The translations under genes were made by a program, and so were the position numbers. Shown here piece after piece: positions 33,851 to 41,884 of a stretch of DNA of 64,000 nt. The notes beneath the pieces were generated by a model. The model made no database searches and was not told where the DNA came from. It saw only the letters and a list, made by a program, of their open reading frames with translations. The stretch's first letter is position 1. Each line of letters starts with the position of its first letter. The stretch comes from Streptomyces adelaidensis (GTDB lineage: Bacteria > Actinomycetota > Actinomycetes > Streptomycetales > Streptomycetaceae), in the NCBI RefSeq assembly GCF_016598475.1, contig NZ_JAEMUX010000031.1:20734-84733 (forward strand), given 5' to 3'.

Positions 33851-34614
33851 GGTTGGTGTTCTCCCTCGGGGGCCGGCGCTGAGGCATGCGCTGTCACTCT
33901 AGCCCTACGCCCATAACGCACCCACGCGTAGACGAACCCCAGTCCGAACCCCACCAGATGCGCCAGATAGGCGACCCCCGGCCCCGAGGTCTGCCGCCCG
34001 GCGGCCAGCCACTGAAGGCTCACCCAGAACGGCAGGGTCACCCAGGCCGGGAAGCGCAGCGGAAGGAAGAAGAGGAACGGGAAGAGGCTCGTCACCCGCG
34101 CCCCGGGGAACAGGAAGAGGAACGCGCCGAGGACGGCGGAGATCGCCCCGGACGCGCCGACGAGCGACTGCGGGGACCCGGCGTGCGCGGCGGCGTACGC
34201 GACCAGTGCGAGATAGCCGCAGCCCACATAGAAGAGGGCGAACTCCACGTGGCCCATGCGCTCCTCGGCCATCGCCCCGAAGACGTAGAGGAAGAGCATG
34301 TTGCCGAGGAGATGCAGCCAGCTGCCGTGGACGAAGAGCGCGGAGAGGGGGGTGAGCGCGGCGCGGGGGGAGCCGTCGAAGAGTTCGACGGGTACGACGC
34401 CCCAGCGGCGGAAGTAGGCCCGCTGCGCGGCGAGCAGCTCGTCGCCGGTGCCGTGGACGGGGTTCAGCCCCGCCGCCGGACCGATCAGGAAGATCAGACA
34501 GCAGACGATGATCAGCCCGTACGTCACCGGCCCTGCCTCGTTCCGCGCCGGCACCGACTCGTTCCGTACCCCGTCGCCGGCCCTCACACCCCGTACGCTC
34601 CACTTGCCGATCAT
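33847..34614 (-). CDS. rhomboid family intramembrane serine protease
   Basis: A 255-residue membrane protein with six or seven transmembrane helices. The catalytic serine sits in LVGASGAISAVLGAF and the catalytic histidine in YLAHLVGFGLGFVYAW; the upstream HGSWLHLLGNMLFLYVFG is the family's loop/TM2 signature. Rhomboids cleave transmembrane substrates within the bilayer. ATG 34614 is the start. It is the first gene of an operon with the RAM protein and diverges from the zinc-ribbon gene. Confidence 0.92.
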   Translation of the reverse strand: MIGKWSVRGVRAGDGVRNESVPARNEAGPVTYGLIIVCCLIFLIGPAAGLNPVHGTGDELLAAQRAYFRRWGVVPVELFDGSPRAALTPLSALFVHGSWLHLLGNMLFLYVFGAMAEERMGHVEFALFYVGCGYLALVAYAAAHAGSPQSLVGASGAISAVLGAFLFLFPGARVTSLFPFLFFLPLRFPAWVTLPFWVSLQWLAAGRQTSGPGVAYLAHLVGFGLGFVYAWVRYGRRARVTAHASAPAPEGEHQP

Positions 34615-34779
34615 GATCAGAGCATGACGTAACCGGACCGAACCGCCCAGACCGCCTCGCCGGAGGCCCCGCGCGTCGCGGTCGGAGGCGATGGGTACCG
34701 GTCAGGCCGTAGGGTTACGAGCCACACGCACCGGGCGGCCGGTGCATCACGGAGACTGGAAGAAGGAAGAGCAGCCACG

Positions 34780-35019
34780 ATGACGGTTCCCCTGCCGACG
34801 GACACGACCCGCTGGCGCTGCGCCCTCTGTGGCAACCTCACGCGGTTCGACGTGACCCGCTCGTCGAAGGTCGTCGAGTACGTTCACCTCGACCTCGCCG
34901 GGGAGCCCGAAGTCGAGGAGCGCGAGGTGGTCAGTGAGACCATCGAGTCGGTGCGCTGCCGCTGGTGCAACGCCGTGGACCAGGTGGAACTCGTGGACAG
35001 GCCGGGCGCCGGCTCCTGA
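34780..35019 (+). CDS. small zinc-ribbon protein
   Basis: A 79-residue protein (MTVPLPTDTTRWRCALCGNL...) with two CxxC pairs, CALC near residue 14 and CRWC near residue 62, that should form one zinc ribbon, and an acidic middle. Starts 33 bases upstream of the NYN-domain gene and is conserved beside it in streptomycetes as far as I recall. Nucleic-acid binding is likely but unproven. Confidence 0.8.
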   Translation: MTVPLPTDTTRWRCALCGNLTRFDVTRSSKVVEYVHLDLAGEPEVEEREVVSETIESVRCRWCNAVDQVELVDRPGAGS

Positions 35020-35052
35020 GGGAGCGGGCCCGCACAGACATTGGGGTGACGG

Positions 35053-36402
35053 ATGGTGGAGACCGCGGGCGGGGGGCCGGGCGACGGCGCCGCTGAGGTG
35101 CTCGACCGTCCGCTGCCCGAGGGCGTGCGCAAACGGGTCGTGCAGATCGTCTCGGACGGCTTCGGCGGGCTGACGGTCGCCGAACTCCCCGCGCAGCTCA
35201 GGCAGTACGCCCGGTTCACCCCGAACCGCCGGGTGAAGTTCGCCGGCAACGCGATGGCGGCCGCCGTGGAGAGCGACACGCTTTTCAGGCAGCGCATCTC
35301 GGAGCGGTTCCGGGAGGCCCACCCGGAGCTGGCCGGCGCCCTCGACACGGCCGCACCGCCGCCGGCCGCGGACCCGCTGGACGTGGCGGCCGCCGCCTAC
35401 GTCCTGCGCCCCACCGGCTGGGTGAAGCTGGTCACCGCAGCCGGCGAGGAGGCCCAGCGGGCGGACGCCGAGCGGGCCGACGAGGAGAGCCGCGCCGAGC
35501 TGGAGCGGCTGCGTGAGCAGCTCGCCGAGGCCCGCGGCCACACCAAGACCGAGACGGAACGGCTGCGCGCGGAGCTGGATTCGGCCAAGAAGGACGCCGA
35601 CTCGCTGCACCGCAAGCTCCGGGCCGCTTTCAGCGACGTCAAGCGCGGCGAGGCCGCCCTGCGCAAGCTGCACGCCGAGATGGACACCGTACGCGCGGAG
35701 AGTCACGCCCAGGTGTCCGCCGCCGAGAGCGAGTCCCGGCGCCTGAAGGCCCGGCTCGGCGAGGCGGAGGCCGCCCTGGAGGCCACCCGGCGGGCCGCCC
35801 GCGAGGGGCGCAGCGTCGAGGACATGCGCGTACGGCTGCTGCTGGACACCGTGCTGGACGCGGCCCAGGGGCTGCGGCGGGAGCTGGCGCTGCCGCCGGT
35901 CTCCGTGCGGCCCGCCGAGACCGTCGACGCGGTCGAGCCGGGACGGATGACGCCGAAGGACATCGCCGCCCGCGCGCTGTCCGAGAACGACCCCGCGATC
36001 CTGGACCAGCTGCTGGCGCTGCCGCAGGCGCATCTCGTCGTCGACGGCTACAACGTCACCAAGACCGGCTATCCGCAGATGCCGCTGGAGAAGCAGCGGC
36101 TCCGGCTGCTCGGGCAGCTCTCGCAGCTCGCCGCGCAGACCGGCGCCGAGGTGACGTGTGTCTTCGACGGGGCCGAGCTGGCCGCGCCGGTGCTGCTCGC
36201 GCCGCCGCGCGGGGTCAGGGTGCTGTTCTCCAAGCCGGGTATCACCGCCGACGAGTTGATCCGCCAGCTGGTGCGTGCCGAGCCACCCGGGCGGCCGGTC
36301 ATCGTGGCGTCCACCGACCGTGAGGTGGCCGACGGGATCGCCAAGGCGGGCGCCCGGCCGGTGGCCTCCGTGGTGCTCCTCAAGCGCCTGACGCGCGGCT
36401 GA
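35053..36402 (+). CDS. coiled-coil protein with C-terminal NYN (PIN-like) RNase domain
   Basis: A 449-residue protein in three parts. Residues ~20-100 are a globular N-terminal region (VVQIVSDGFGGLTVAELPAQ). Residues ~125-265 form a long charged coiled coil (RAELERLREQLAEARGHTKT...). The C-terminus is a NYN/YacP-like domain from HLVVDGYNVTKTGYP through TCVFDGAELAAP to VIVASTDREVADG. The conserved acidic residues (VDGYN, FDGAE, STDRE) match the metal-dependent nuclease site. Probably an RNA-processing enzyme working with the zinc-ribbon neighbour. ATG 35053. Confidence 0.88.
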   Translation: MVETAGGGPGDGAAEVLDRPLPEGVRKRVVQIVSDGFGGLTVAELPAQLRQYARFTPNRRVKFAGNAMAAAVESDTLFRQRISERFREAHPELAGALDTAAPPPAADPLDVAAAAYVLRPTGWVKLVTAAGEEAQRADAERADEESRAELERLREQLAEARGHTKTETERLRAELDSAKKDADSLHRKLRAAFSDVKRGEAALRKLHAEMDTVRAESHAQVSAAESESRRLKARLGEAEAALEATRRAAREGRSVEDMRVRLLLDTVLDAAQGLRRELALPPVSVRPAETVDAVEPGRMTPKDIAARALSENDPAILDQLLALPQAHLVVDGYNVTKTGYPQMPLEKQRLRLLGQLSQLAAQTGAEVTCVFDGAELAAPVLLAPPRGVRVLFSKPGITADELIRQLVRAEPPGRPVIVASTDREVADGIAKAGARPVASVVLLKRLTRG

Positions 36403-36722
36403 AATCCGACCCCGGCCGTAAAGTCCCGTACGTCCCATTGGGTTCGTATGCGCCAAGCGCAACATCCGTCGCTTGTGCCCGAATTGGCGAAACCTTCACG
36501 CAACGTACGGTCAATCGGCCATTACCACACGTGATTCGGGCGCGAAAAACTCATCACGTGGCAGAGATTTTTCACGCGGGGATTTGAACTGATCACAACA
36601 GGGTCACTAGGGTCAGGCGTCGAACCCTCCGCTCGGTTGATCGCTTCATGGGAAGTGACGGTGGAGGGGCACCGCCCACCGGCGTGTCGGTAGGCGGCTG
36701 AAGGAAGAAGGAGCTCGCCTCC
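36403..36722. promoter_or_regulatory. leader region of the first NlpC/P60 gene
   Basis: 320 bp without a gene. It contains a perfect 8-bp inverted repeat CACGTGAT (36528-36535) / ATCACGTG (36553-36560) in an unusually AT-rich patch (cgaaaaactc, gagatttttcacg), and repeated gggtca (gggtcactagggtcagg) near 36601-36615. The ribosome-binding site gaagaaggagctcg precedes GTG 36723. I looked for a c-di-AMP (ydaO) riboswitch, common before streptomycete cell-wall hydrolases, and did not see its conserved blocks. Confidence 0.45.
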
Positions 36723-37754
36723 GTGGCGTCCCACCGTCGACCGAAGCAGCCGAGCCGCACCCGCGTGACCGTGCTCACCACCGCGGCGGCCGCCGCCGTG
36801 GCCCTCACCTCGCAGGCGGCCAACGCCGCGCCCAGCGAGAAGCCGAGCAAGGACGAGGTCAAGTCCAAGGTCGACAAGCTCTACGAAGAGGCGGAGAAGG
36901 CCACCGAGAAGTACAACGGGGCCAAGGAGAAGCAGGAGAAGCTCCAGAAGGAGATCTCCACCATCCAGGACAACGTCGCCCGGGGCCAGGAAGACCTCAA
37001 CGAGCTGCGTGAGGGCATAGGCCAGGCGGCCAGCGCCCAGTACCGCTCGGGCGGCATCGACTCCTCGATCCAGCTCTTCCTCTCCGCCGACCCGGACGAC
37101 TACCTGGACAAGGCCGCCACGCTCGACCAGCTGACCAGCCAGCAGGTCGAGTCGCTCAAGAAGATCCAGGAGAAGCAGCGCTCGCTCGCCCAGCAGCGCG
37201 AGGAGGCCTCCGAGAAGCTGGAGGACCTCGCCGACACCCGCGAGACCCTGGGCAAGAAGAAGAAGGAAGTCCAGTCGAAGCTGGCTCAGGCCCAGAAGCT
37301 GCTGAACTCCCTGACGGCGGCCGAGAAGGCCGCTCTCGCCGCCGAGGAGGACCGCGCCACCCGCGACAGTGCCCGCGAGGCCCTCGGCTCCGACAGTCCC
37401 GCCCCCGGCCGCGCCTCGTCCGCGTACTCCGCCGCGCAGAGTCAGATCGGCAAGCCGTACGTCTACGGTGCCACCGGCACCGCGTCCTACGACTGCTCGG
37501 GCCTCACCTCCTGGGCCTACGCCCAGGCCGGCATCACCATCCCGCGCACCTCGCAGGCGCAGGCCAACACCGGCACCCGCATCTACTCGCAGGCCGATCT
37601 CCAGGTCGGTGACCTGGTCTTCTTCTACAGCGACATCCACCACGTCGGCTTCTACGCCGGCAACGGCCAGGTCCTCCACGCGCCGCGCTCCGGCGCGGTC
37701 GTCCGCTACGAGGCCATGAGCAACATGCCGTTCCAGTTCGGCGTGCGCGTCTGA
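36723..37754 (+). CDS. secreted NlpC/P60 peptidoglycan hydrolase (first of a tandem pair)
   Basis: A 343-residue secreted endopeptidase. The signal peptide ends near ALTSQAANAAP. A long coiled coil (residues ~42-205; KVDKLYEEAEKATEKYNGAK) is followed by a NlpC/P60 domain from AYSAAQSQIGKPYVYGATG. The catalytic Cys is in YDCSGLTSWAY and the His in DIHHVGFYAGNG, with HAPRSGAVV after it. This is the RipA/CwlO-like plan, cleaving peptide stems. GTG 36723 follows aaggagctcg. The next gene is a clear paralogue. Confidence 0.93.
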   Translation: MASHRRPKQPSRTRVTVLTTAAAAAVALTSQAANAAPSEKPSKDEVKSKVDKLYEEAEKATEKYNGAKEKQEKLQKEISTIQDNVARGQEDLNELREGIGQAASAQYRSGGIDSSIQLFLSADPDDYLDKAATLDQLTSQQVESLKKIQEKQRSLAQQREEASEKLEDLADTRETLGKKKKEVQSKLAQAQKLLNSLTAAEKAALAAEEDRATRDSAREALGSDSPAPGRASSAYSAAQSQIGKPYVYGATGTASYDCSGLTSWAYAQAGITIPRTSQAQANTGTRIYSQADLQVGDLVFFYSDIHHVGFYAGNGQVLHAPRSGAVVRYEAMSNMPFQFGVRV

Positions 37755-37793
37755 CACCCGCGGGCCCCCGAGGGGGCTCCCGCACGGCTTCCC

Positions 37794-37828
37794 GGCTCCG
37801 ATTGTCACGCGTTGTGACAATCGGAGCC
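37794..37828. terminator. terminator between the two NlpC/P60 genes
   Basis: Perfect 15-bp stem ggctccgattgtcac / gtgacaatcggagcc with loop gcgtt, followed by gttctgcttc. Confidence 0.85.
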
Positions 37829-37845
37829 GTTCTGCTTCAAGATCA

Positions 37846-37945
37846 GGACACAGAGCCGCCCGAACGGGGGAATTCCCGTACCTCGTGCTGACCCCGTCCC
37901 CCGCTGGTGACCTGGGTCCAAGGCCAGGCGTCACGCTCTGTGTCC
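37846..37945 (+). promoter_or_regulatory. candidate structured leader of the second NlpC/P60 gene
   Basis: An 11-bp perfect pairing, ggacacagagc (37846-37856) with gctctgtgtcc (37935-37945), closes a 78-base region. That region contains further complementary segments: cggggga/tcccccg, and a tgacctgg ... ccaggcgtca stem. The remaining ~140 bases to GTG 38085 are G/C-rich with several short hairpins. This looks like a folded mRNA leader, but I cannot assign it to a known class. Confidence 0.5.
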
Positions 37946-38084
37946 GCGGAGGTCTTTGGCTGTGGCGCGGTCACGCGGCTACTGTCGGCCGCGATTCCCT
38001 CACCCGCCGTGAGCGCACCCTTCCGGGGTGGTCTCCGGCCCCGGGGGAGGGCCCTGTCCACCGTCGAAGGGAGTGCGGCTTCCC

Positions 38085-39125
38085 GTGGTGTCCCACAGTC
38101 GTCTTGTACCGTCCGGGTTCGACCGGGGTGCGGCCGCCGCCCTGGGCGTGCTGTCGGCAGCGGCCGCCGTCCTCGGCGCCATCCCCGTCCAGCCGGCCGC
38201 CGCCGCGCCGCAGGACAACAACAGCCGGGCCGAGGTGGACCGGCTGTACGCGGAGGCCGAGCAGGCCACCGAGGCGTTCAACAAGGCCGACGAGCGCGCC
38301 GACAAGCTGCGCGACCAGGTCGGTACCGCACAGGACTCGATGGCCCGGCAGCAGGACCGCATCAACGCCATGCGGGACTCGCTGGGGTCGCTCGCCGGCG
38401 CCCAGTACCGCTCCGGCGCCGTCGACCCGTCGATCGCCCTGCTGTTCTCCGACGACCCGGACGACTACCTCGACAAGGCCGCCGCCCTGGACCGGATCAG
38501 CACCCACCAGGCGGGCGAACTGCACGACCTCCAGCAGGCCATGCGCGACCTCTCGCAGAACCGCGAGGAGGCCACCGGCAAGCTCACCGAGCTGGAGAAG
38601 AGCCGCAAGGCCGTCGCCAAGCACAAGCGGACCGTCGAGCGGAAGCTCTCCCTGGCCCGGCAGGTGCTCAACTCCCTCCCGGACGAGGAGCGCGCCGAGT
38701 ACGACCGCGCCTCCCGCTCCGGCGGCTCCGGCCGCTCCGCGATGGAGACGCCCGACCTCTCCGGCGCCGTCGCCCCCAACGGCCGCGCCGCCGCCGCCGT
38801 GGCCGCCGCCCGCACCGCCCTCGGCAAGCCGTACGTGTGGGGCTCCACCGGCCCCGACGGCTTCGACTGCTCGGGCCTGATGGTCTGGTCGTACGGGCAG
38901 GCCGGCGTCGGGCTGCCGCGCACCTCGCAGGCCCAGCGGTACGCCGGCACCCAGGTCCCGCTCTCCGAGGCGCAGCCCGGCGACCTCGTCACGTACCGGC
39001 CCGACGCCAGCCATGTCGGCATGTACGTCGGCAACGGCCAGGTCATCCACGCCCCCTACCCGGGCGCCCCCGTCCGCTACGACCCCGTCGACATGATGCC
39101 GATCGCCTCGGTCACCCGCCCCTGA
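38085..39125 (+). CDS. secreted NlpC/P60 peptidoglycan hydrolase (second of a tandem pair)
   Basis: A 346-residue paralogue of the preceding gene: signal peptide (LGVLSAAAAVLGAIPVQPAA), coiled coil (NSRAEVDRLYAEAEQATEAF...), the shared segment AQYRSGAVDPSIALLFSDDP, and a C-terminal NlpC/P60 domain with Cys in FDCSGLMVWSY and His in DASHVGMYVGNG. GTG 38085 is the likely start (VVSHSRLVPSGFDRGA); GTG 38073 and 38088 are alternatives. Separate terminator and leader suggest its own control. Confidence 0.9.
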   Translation: MVSHSRLVPSGFDRGAAAALGVLSAAAAVLGAIPVQPAAAAPQDNNSRAEVDRLYAEAEQATEAFNKADERADKLRDQVGTAQDSMARQQDRINAMRDSLGSLAGAQYRSGAVDPSIALLFSDDPDDYLDKAAALDRISTHQAGELHDLQQAMRDLSQNREEATGKLTELEKSRKAVAKHKRTVERKLSLARQVLNSLPDEERAEYDRASRSGGSGRSAMETPDLSGAVAPNGRAAAAVAAARTALGKPYVWGSTGPDGFDCSGLMVWSYGQAGVGLPRTSQAQRYAGTQVPLSEAQPGDLVTYRPDASHVGMYVGNGQVIHAPYPGAPVRYDPVDMMPIASVTRP

Positions 39126-39167
39126 CCGCCCTACGCTCCTTCGGCGGGCCGCCGTACGATCGGGCAC

Positions 39168-40391
39168 GTGGCTGGTCGAAGGCGCGCGTTCCCGGGAGCC
39201 GCAGGAGTCTGCCTGGCGCTCGCCCTCCTCGTCGGCTGTGGCGGCGACGCGCCGCCCGACGCCGCTCGCGCCGACGTCGAGCGGATGCTCGACCGGCGGG
39301 CGGCGGCCGTCCTGGAGCGGGACGCTGCGGCGTACCGCTCCACCGAGGCGCCGACGGCCGCCCCGACCGGCCAACTGGCCACCGGGGCTGCCGAGTTCGC
39401 GAACCTCCGCGGTCTGCCGCTCACCTCCTGGTCGTACGACGTCACCGGCTTCGACCGCTCCGGCGACCGCGCCACCGCGGAGGCGGCCCTGCGCTACCGG
39501 ATACGCGGCTACGACAAGGCGCCCGTCACCGCCGTACGGACGCTGTCCCTGGTCCGTGCCGACGGCGGCGCATGGCAGGTGGCCTCGGACGAGCCCTCGG
39601 AGAAGGGCACCGAGCAGCTGTGGGAGCAGGGGCCGATACGGGCCGTCCGGGGCGAGCACAGCCTCGTGCTGGGGGTCGGGCGGTCGCAGGGGACCCTGCG
39701 CGCGTACGCGGAGCTGGCGGACCGGGCCGTGCCCGCCGTGACCGAGGCGTGGGGCGAGGACTGGGCCCGGCGGGTCGTCGTCCTCGTACCGAAGTCCCTG
39801 GAGGGGATGGCGGGGCTGCTGGGGGCGCCCGCGTCCGGGTACCGGGGGATCGCCGCGGTCACCACCGGCGAGGCGGGGGGCTCGGCCAGGGCGCCCGCGG
39901 ACCGGATCATCATCAACCCCGACGCCTACGCCGTCCTCGGCGCCTTCGGCAAACAGGTCGTCCTCACCCACGAGACGACCCACGTCGCCACCCGCGCCCA
40001 CACCGATGCCGCCACCCCCCTCTGGCTCTCCGAGGGCTACGCCGACTGGGCCGGCTACCGCACGACCGGCCGCACGCCCTCCGAGGTGGCCCCGGAACTC
40101 CAGCGCGCCGTGTCGGAGGGCCACATCCCGGCCGCCCTCCCTAAGGACACCGCCTTCGCCTTCTCCGACGACTCGGGCGAACTCGCCCAGGCCTACGAAG
40201 GCGGCTGGCTGGCCTGCCGCATGATCGCCGACCACTGGGGCGAGGTCCGGCTCAACGAGTTCTACCGGGCCGTCGGCGAACACGGGAAGCGGGCCGGGGC
40301 GGTGGAGGGGGCGTTGAAGGAGGTCCTGGGGACGACCCTCGACGCGTTCACCGAGCGGTGGCGGGACTATGCGCGGGGGCAGCTGGGCTGA
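39168..40391 (+). CDS. putative zinc metallopeptidase lipoprotein
   Basis: A 407-residue lipoprotein (lipobox ALLVGCGG) that starts at GTG 39168. Residues ~30-160 resemble an SnoaL/NTF2-like or similar fold (AAYRSTEAPTAAPTGQLATG). The C-terminal half carries a gluzincin-like site: HETTHVAT (HExxH) about 25 residues before WLSEGYADWAGY, where the Glu would be the third zinc ligand. It could trim wall proteins or peptides at the outer face of the membrane. It follows the NlpC pair by 42 bases, so it may share their transcript. Confidence 0.8.
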   Translation: MAGRRRAFPGAAGVCLALALLVGCGGDAPPDAARADVERMLDRRAAAVLERDAAAYRSTEAPTAAPTGQLATGAAEFANLRGLPLTSWSYDVTGFDRSGDRATAEAALRYRIRGYDKAPVTAVRTLSLVRADGGAWQVASDEPSEKGTEQLWEQGPIRAVRGEHSLVLGVGRSQGTLRAYAELADRAVPAVTEAWGEDWARRVVVLVPKSLEGMAGLLGAPASGYRGIAAVTTGEAGGSARAPADRIIINPDAYAVLGAFGKQVVLTHETTHVATRAHTDAATPLWLSEGYADWAGYRTTGRTPSEVAPELQRAVSEGHIPAALPKDTAFAFSDDSGELAQAYEGGWLACRMIADHWGEVRLNEFYRAVGEHGKRAGAVEGALKEVLGTTLDAFTERWRDYARGQLG

Positions 40392-40394
40392 GCC

Positions 40395-40425
40395 CCGTGA
40401 GGGGCGCGGGCAACCGCGCGAGAAC
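40395..40425. repeat. intergenic repeat copy
   Basis: gtgaggggcgcgggcaaccg, then cgcgagaaccacg: a degenerate copy between the convergent peptidase and mannosyltransferase genes. Confidence 0.55.
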
Positions 40426-40491
40426 CACGTACGGCCCGCGGTCGGCCGGACGGCCGAACCACCTGCGCCGCCGTGGTCGTGCCGGCCGGGC

Positions 40492-41733
40492 TCAGGAGCC
40501 CAGGGGCTCCTTGGCGCGGGTCGGGCGGTCGGGGAGCGGCGTGGGCGTGGGGCGGGGGACCGTGTCGTGCCAGAGTTCGAACGCGGCGAGGAGGGCGGCG
40601 AGGACGAGAAGGCCGTTGCGGGTGAACAGGAGCGCGACGCCCAGCCAGTCGCTGGCCACCACGTGGCCGAACCAGATCGGGAACTCCAGGACGGTCACGA
40701 AGGACGCCGCCAGGACCATGCCCGCCGACAGCCCCATACGGCTGGCCCGGAAGCAGAGGGACACGGCGGCGAGGCCGACCAGCCACACCATGTACTGGGG
40801 GCTGATCACCCGGCTGGTGGCCGTGAACATCAGCACCGCCACGAACGCCGCGTCCGCGAGGGTGTGCGGGGCGAACCGCCGGGCCCGCACCCGCCACCAC
40901 AGCAGCCACGCGAAGGCCGCCCCGCTGAGCAGCAGCGCAGCGTCGCTGACGGTGTCGACGTGGTCGCCGATGAACTCCACCGAGCCGTAGTTGAGCAGCA
41001 CCTCCCCGTCCCAGCCGAACTGCCGGGCCACATGGAAGACGAGGGCGCCCAGCGACTCCACCTCGGTGCCCCGGTCGCGCTGGAAGGTCAGGAAGGCGAA
41101 GGCGCCGGGCATGGAGACGGCGAAGACGCCGGCCAGCGCGAGGCCGGTGACCGCCGCCCAGGCCCAGGCCGCGCGCTTCCGGGCGCCCAGGAGCAGCAGC
41201 GCCGGCCACACCTTCAGCAGGGCCGCGAAGGCCGTCAGCGCCCCCATCGCGCGCGGATGGCGGCTGCCGGCGAGGAGGGCGGCGACCGCCACCGCCGTCA
41301 CCATCACGTCGTAGCGGGCGTACACGGTCGGGCCGAGCAGCGGCAGGCCCACCACCCACACCCAGGCGCCGCGCCAGGTCTTGCCGGGGCGGGCACCCGC
41401 GTACAGGAGCAGCGCGAGGACGGCCAGGTCGGCGAGGAAGGCGAGGACGAAGAAGGCCGACGCGTAGTCCAGGAAGGGCAGCAGCGCGGGGGAGAGGATC
41501 GCGAGGGCGGCGGCGGGCGGGTACTGCCAGGTGACGTCGTCCAGCGGATACGTTCCTGTACGCAGGACCTCGTACCAGCCCCGATAGATGACCGAGACGT
41601 CGCTGGTGACGTCCGGGCCCGGGAACACGTACACCTTGAAGACGAACAGCAGCAGGAGCAGCCGGGTCGCGCCCCAGGCCGTGAGCAGCCCGAACGGGAG
41701 CCGTCGGGTGCCCGTGATGTCCAGTTGAGCCAC
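40492..41733 (-). CDS. GT87-family polyprenol-phosphate-mannose-dependent mannosyltransferase
   Basis: A 413-residue polytopic membrane protein (about ten hydrophobic helices) starting at GTG 41733 (VAQLDITGTRRLPFGLLTAW). GT-C/DUF2029 traits: an early lumenal loop with YRGWYEVLRTGTYPLDDVTW and QYPPAAALAI, then LKVWPALLLLGARKR and SPQYMVWLVGLAAV. GT87 enzymes use polyprenyl-phosphomannose outside the membrane; in mycobacteria the relative Rv2181 branches mannan. It is divergent from the PimB-like gene, consistent with phosphatidylinositol mannoside or lipomannan-like glycans. Confidence 0.85.
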   Translation of the reverse strand: MAQLDITGTRRLPFGLLTAWGATRLLLLLFVFKVYVFPGPDVTSDVSVIYRGWYEVLRTGTYPLDDVTWQYPPAAALAILSPALLPFLDYASAFFVLAFLADLAVLALLLYAGARPGKTWRGAWVWVVGLPLLGPTVYARYDVMVTAVAVAALLAGSRHPRAMGALTAFAALLKVWPALLLLGARKRAAWAWAAVTGLALAGVFAVSMPGAFAFLTFQRDRGTEVESLGALVFHVARQFGWDGEVLLNYGSVEFIGDHVDTVSDAALLLSGAAFAWLLWWRVRARRFAPHTLADAAFVAVLMFTATSRVISPQYMVWLVGLAAVSLCFRASRMGLSAGMVLAASFVTVLEFPIWFGHVVASDWLGVALLFTRNGLLVLAALLAAFELWHDTVPRPTPTPLPDRPTRAKEPLGS

Positions 41734-41884
41734 GTGAGTCCCTGTCCCTGTCCCGGTCCGTGTGCGCCGCGCTTCGCCCCTGTGGGGGACATGATCCCCC
41801 GTCGGCCTGTGAGGCGGCCGTGAAGCGTGGCCGGGCAGGTGGCCGAGGAGGGGGGCCGGTGCCCGTTCGGTAGGGTCGGCGGCG

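Noticed and set aside
36403..38084. c-di-AMP (ydaO) riboswitches before the NlpC/P60 genes
   Set aside because: The conserved ydaO sequence blocks could not be found by eye; left as an unassigned leader for the second gene.
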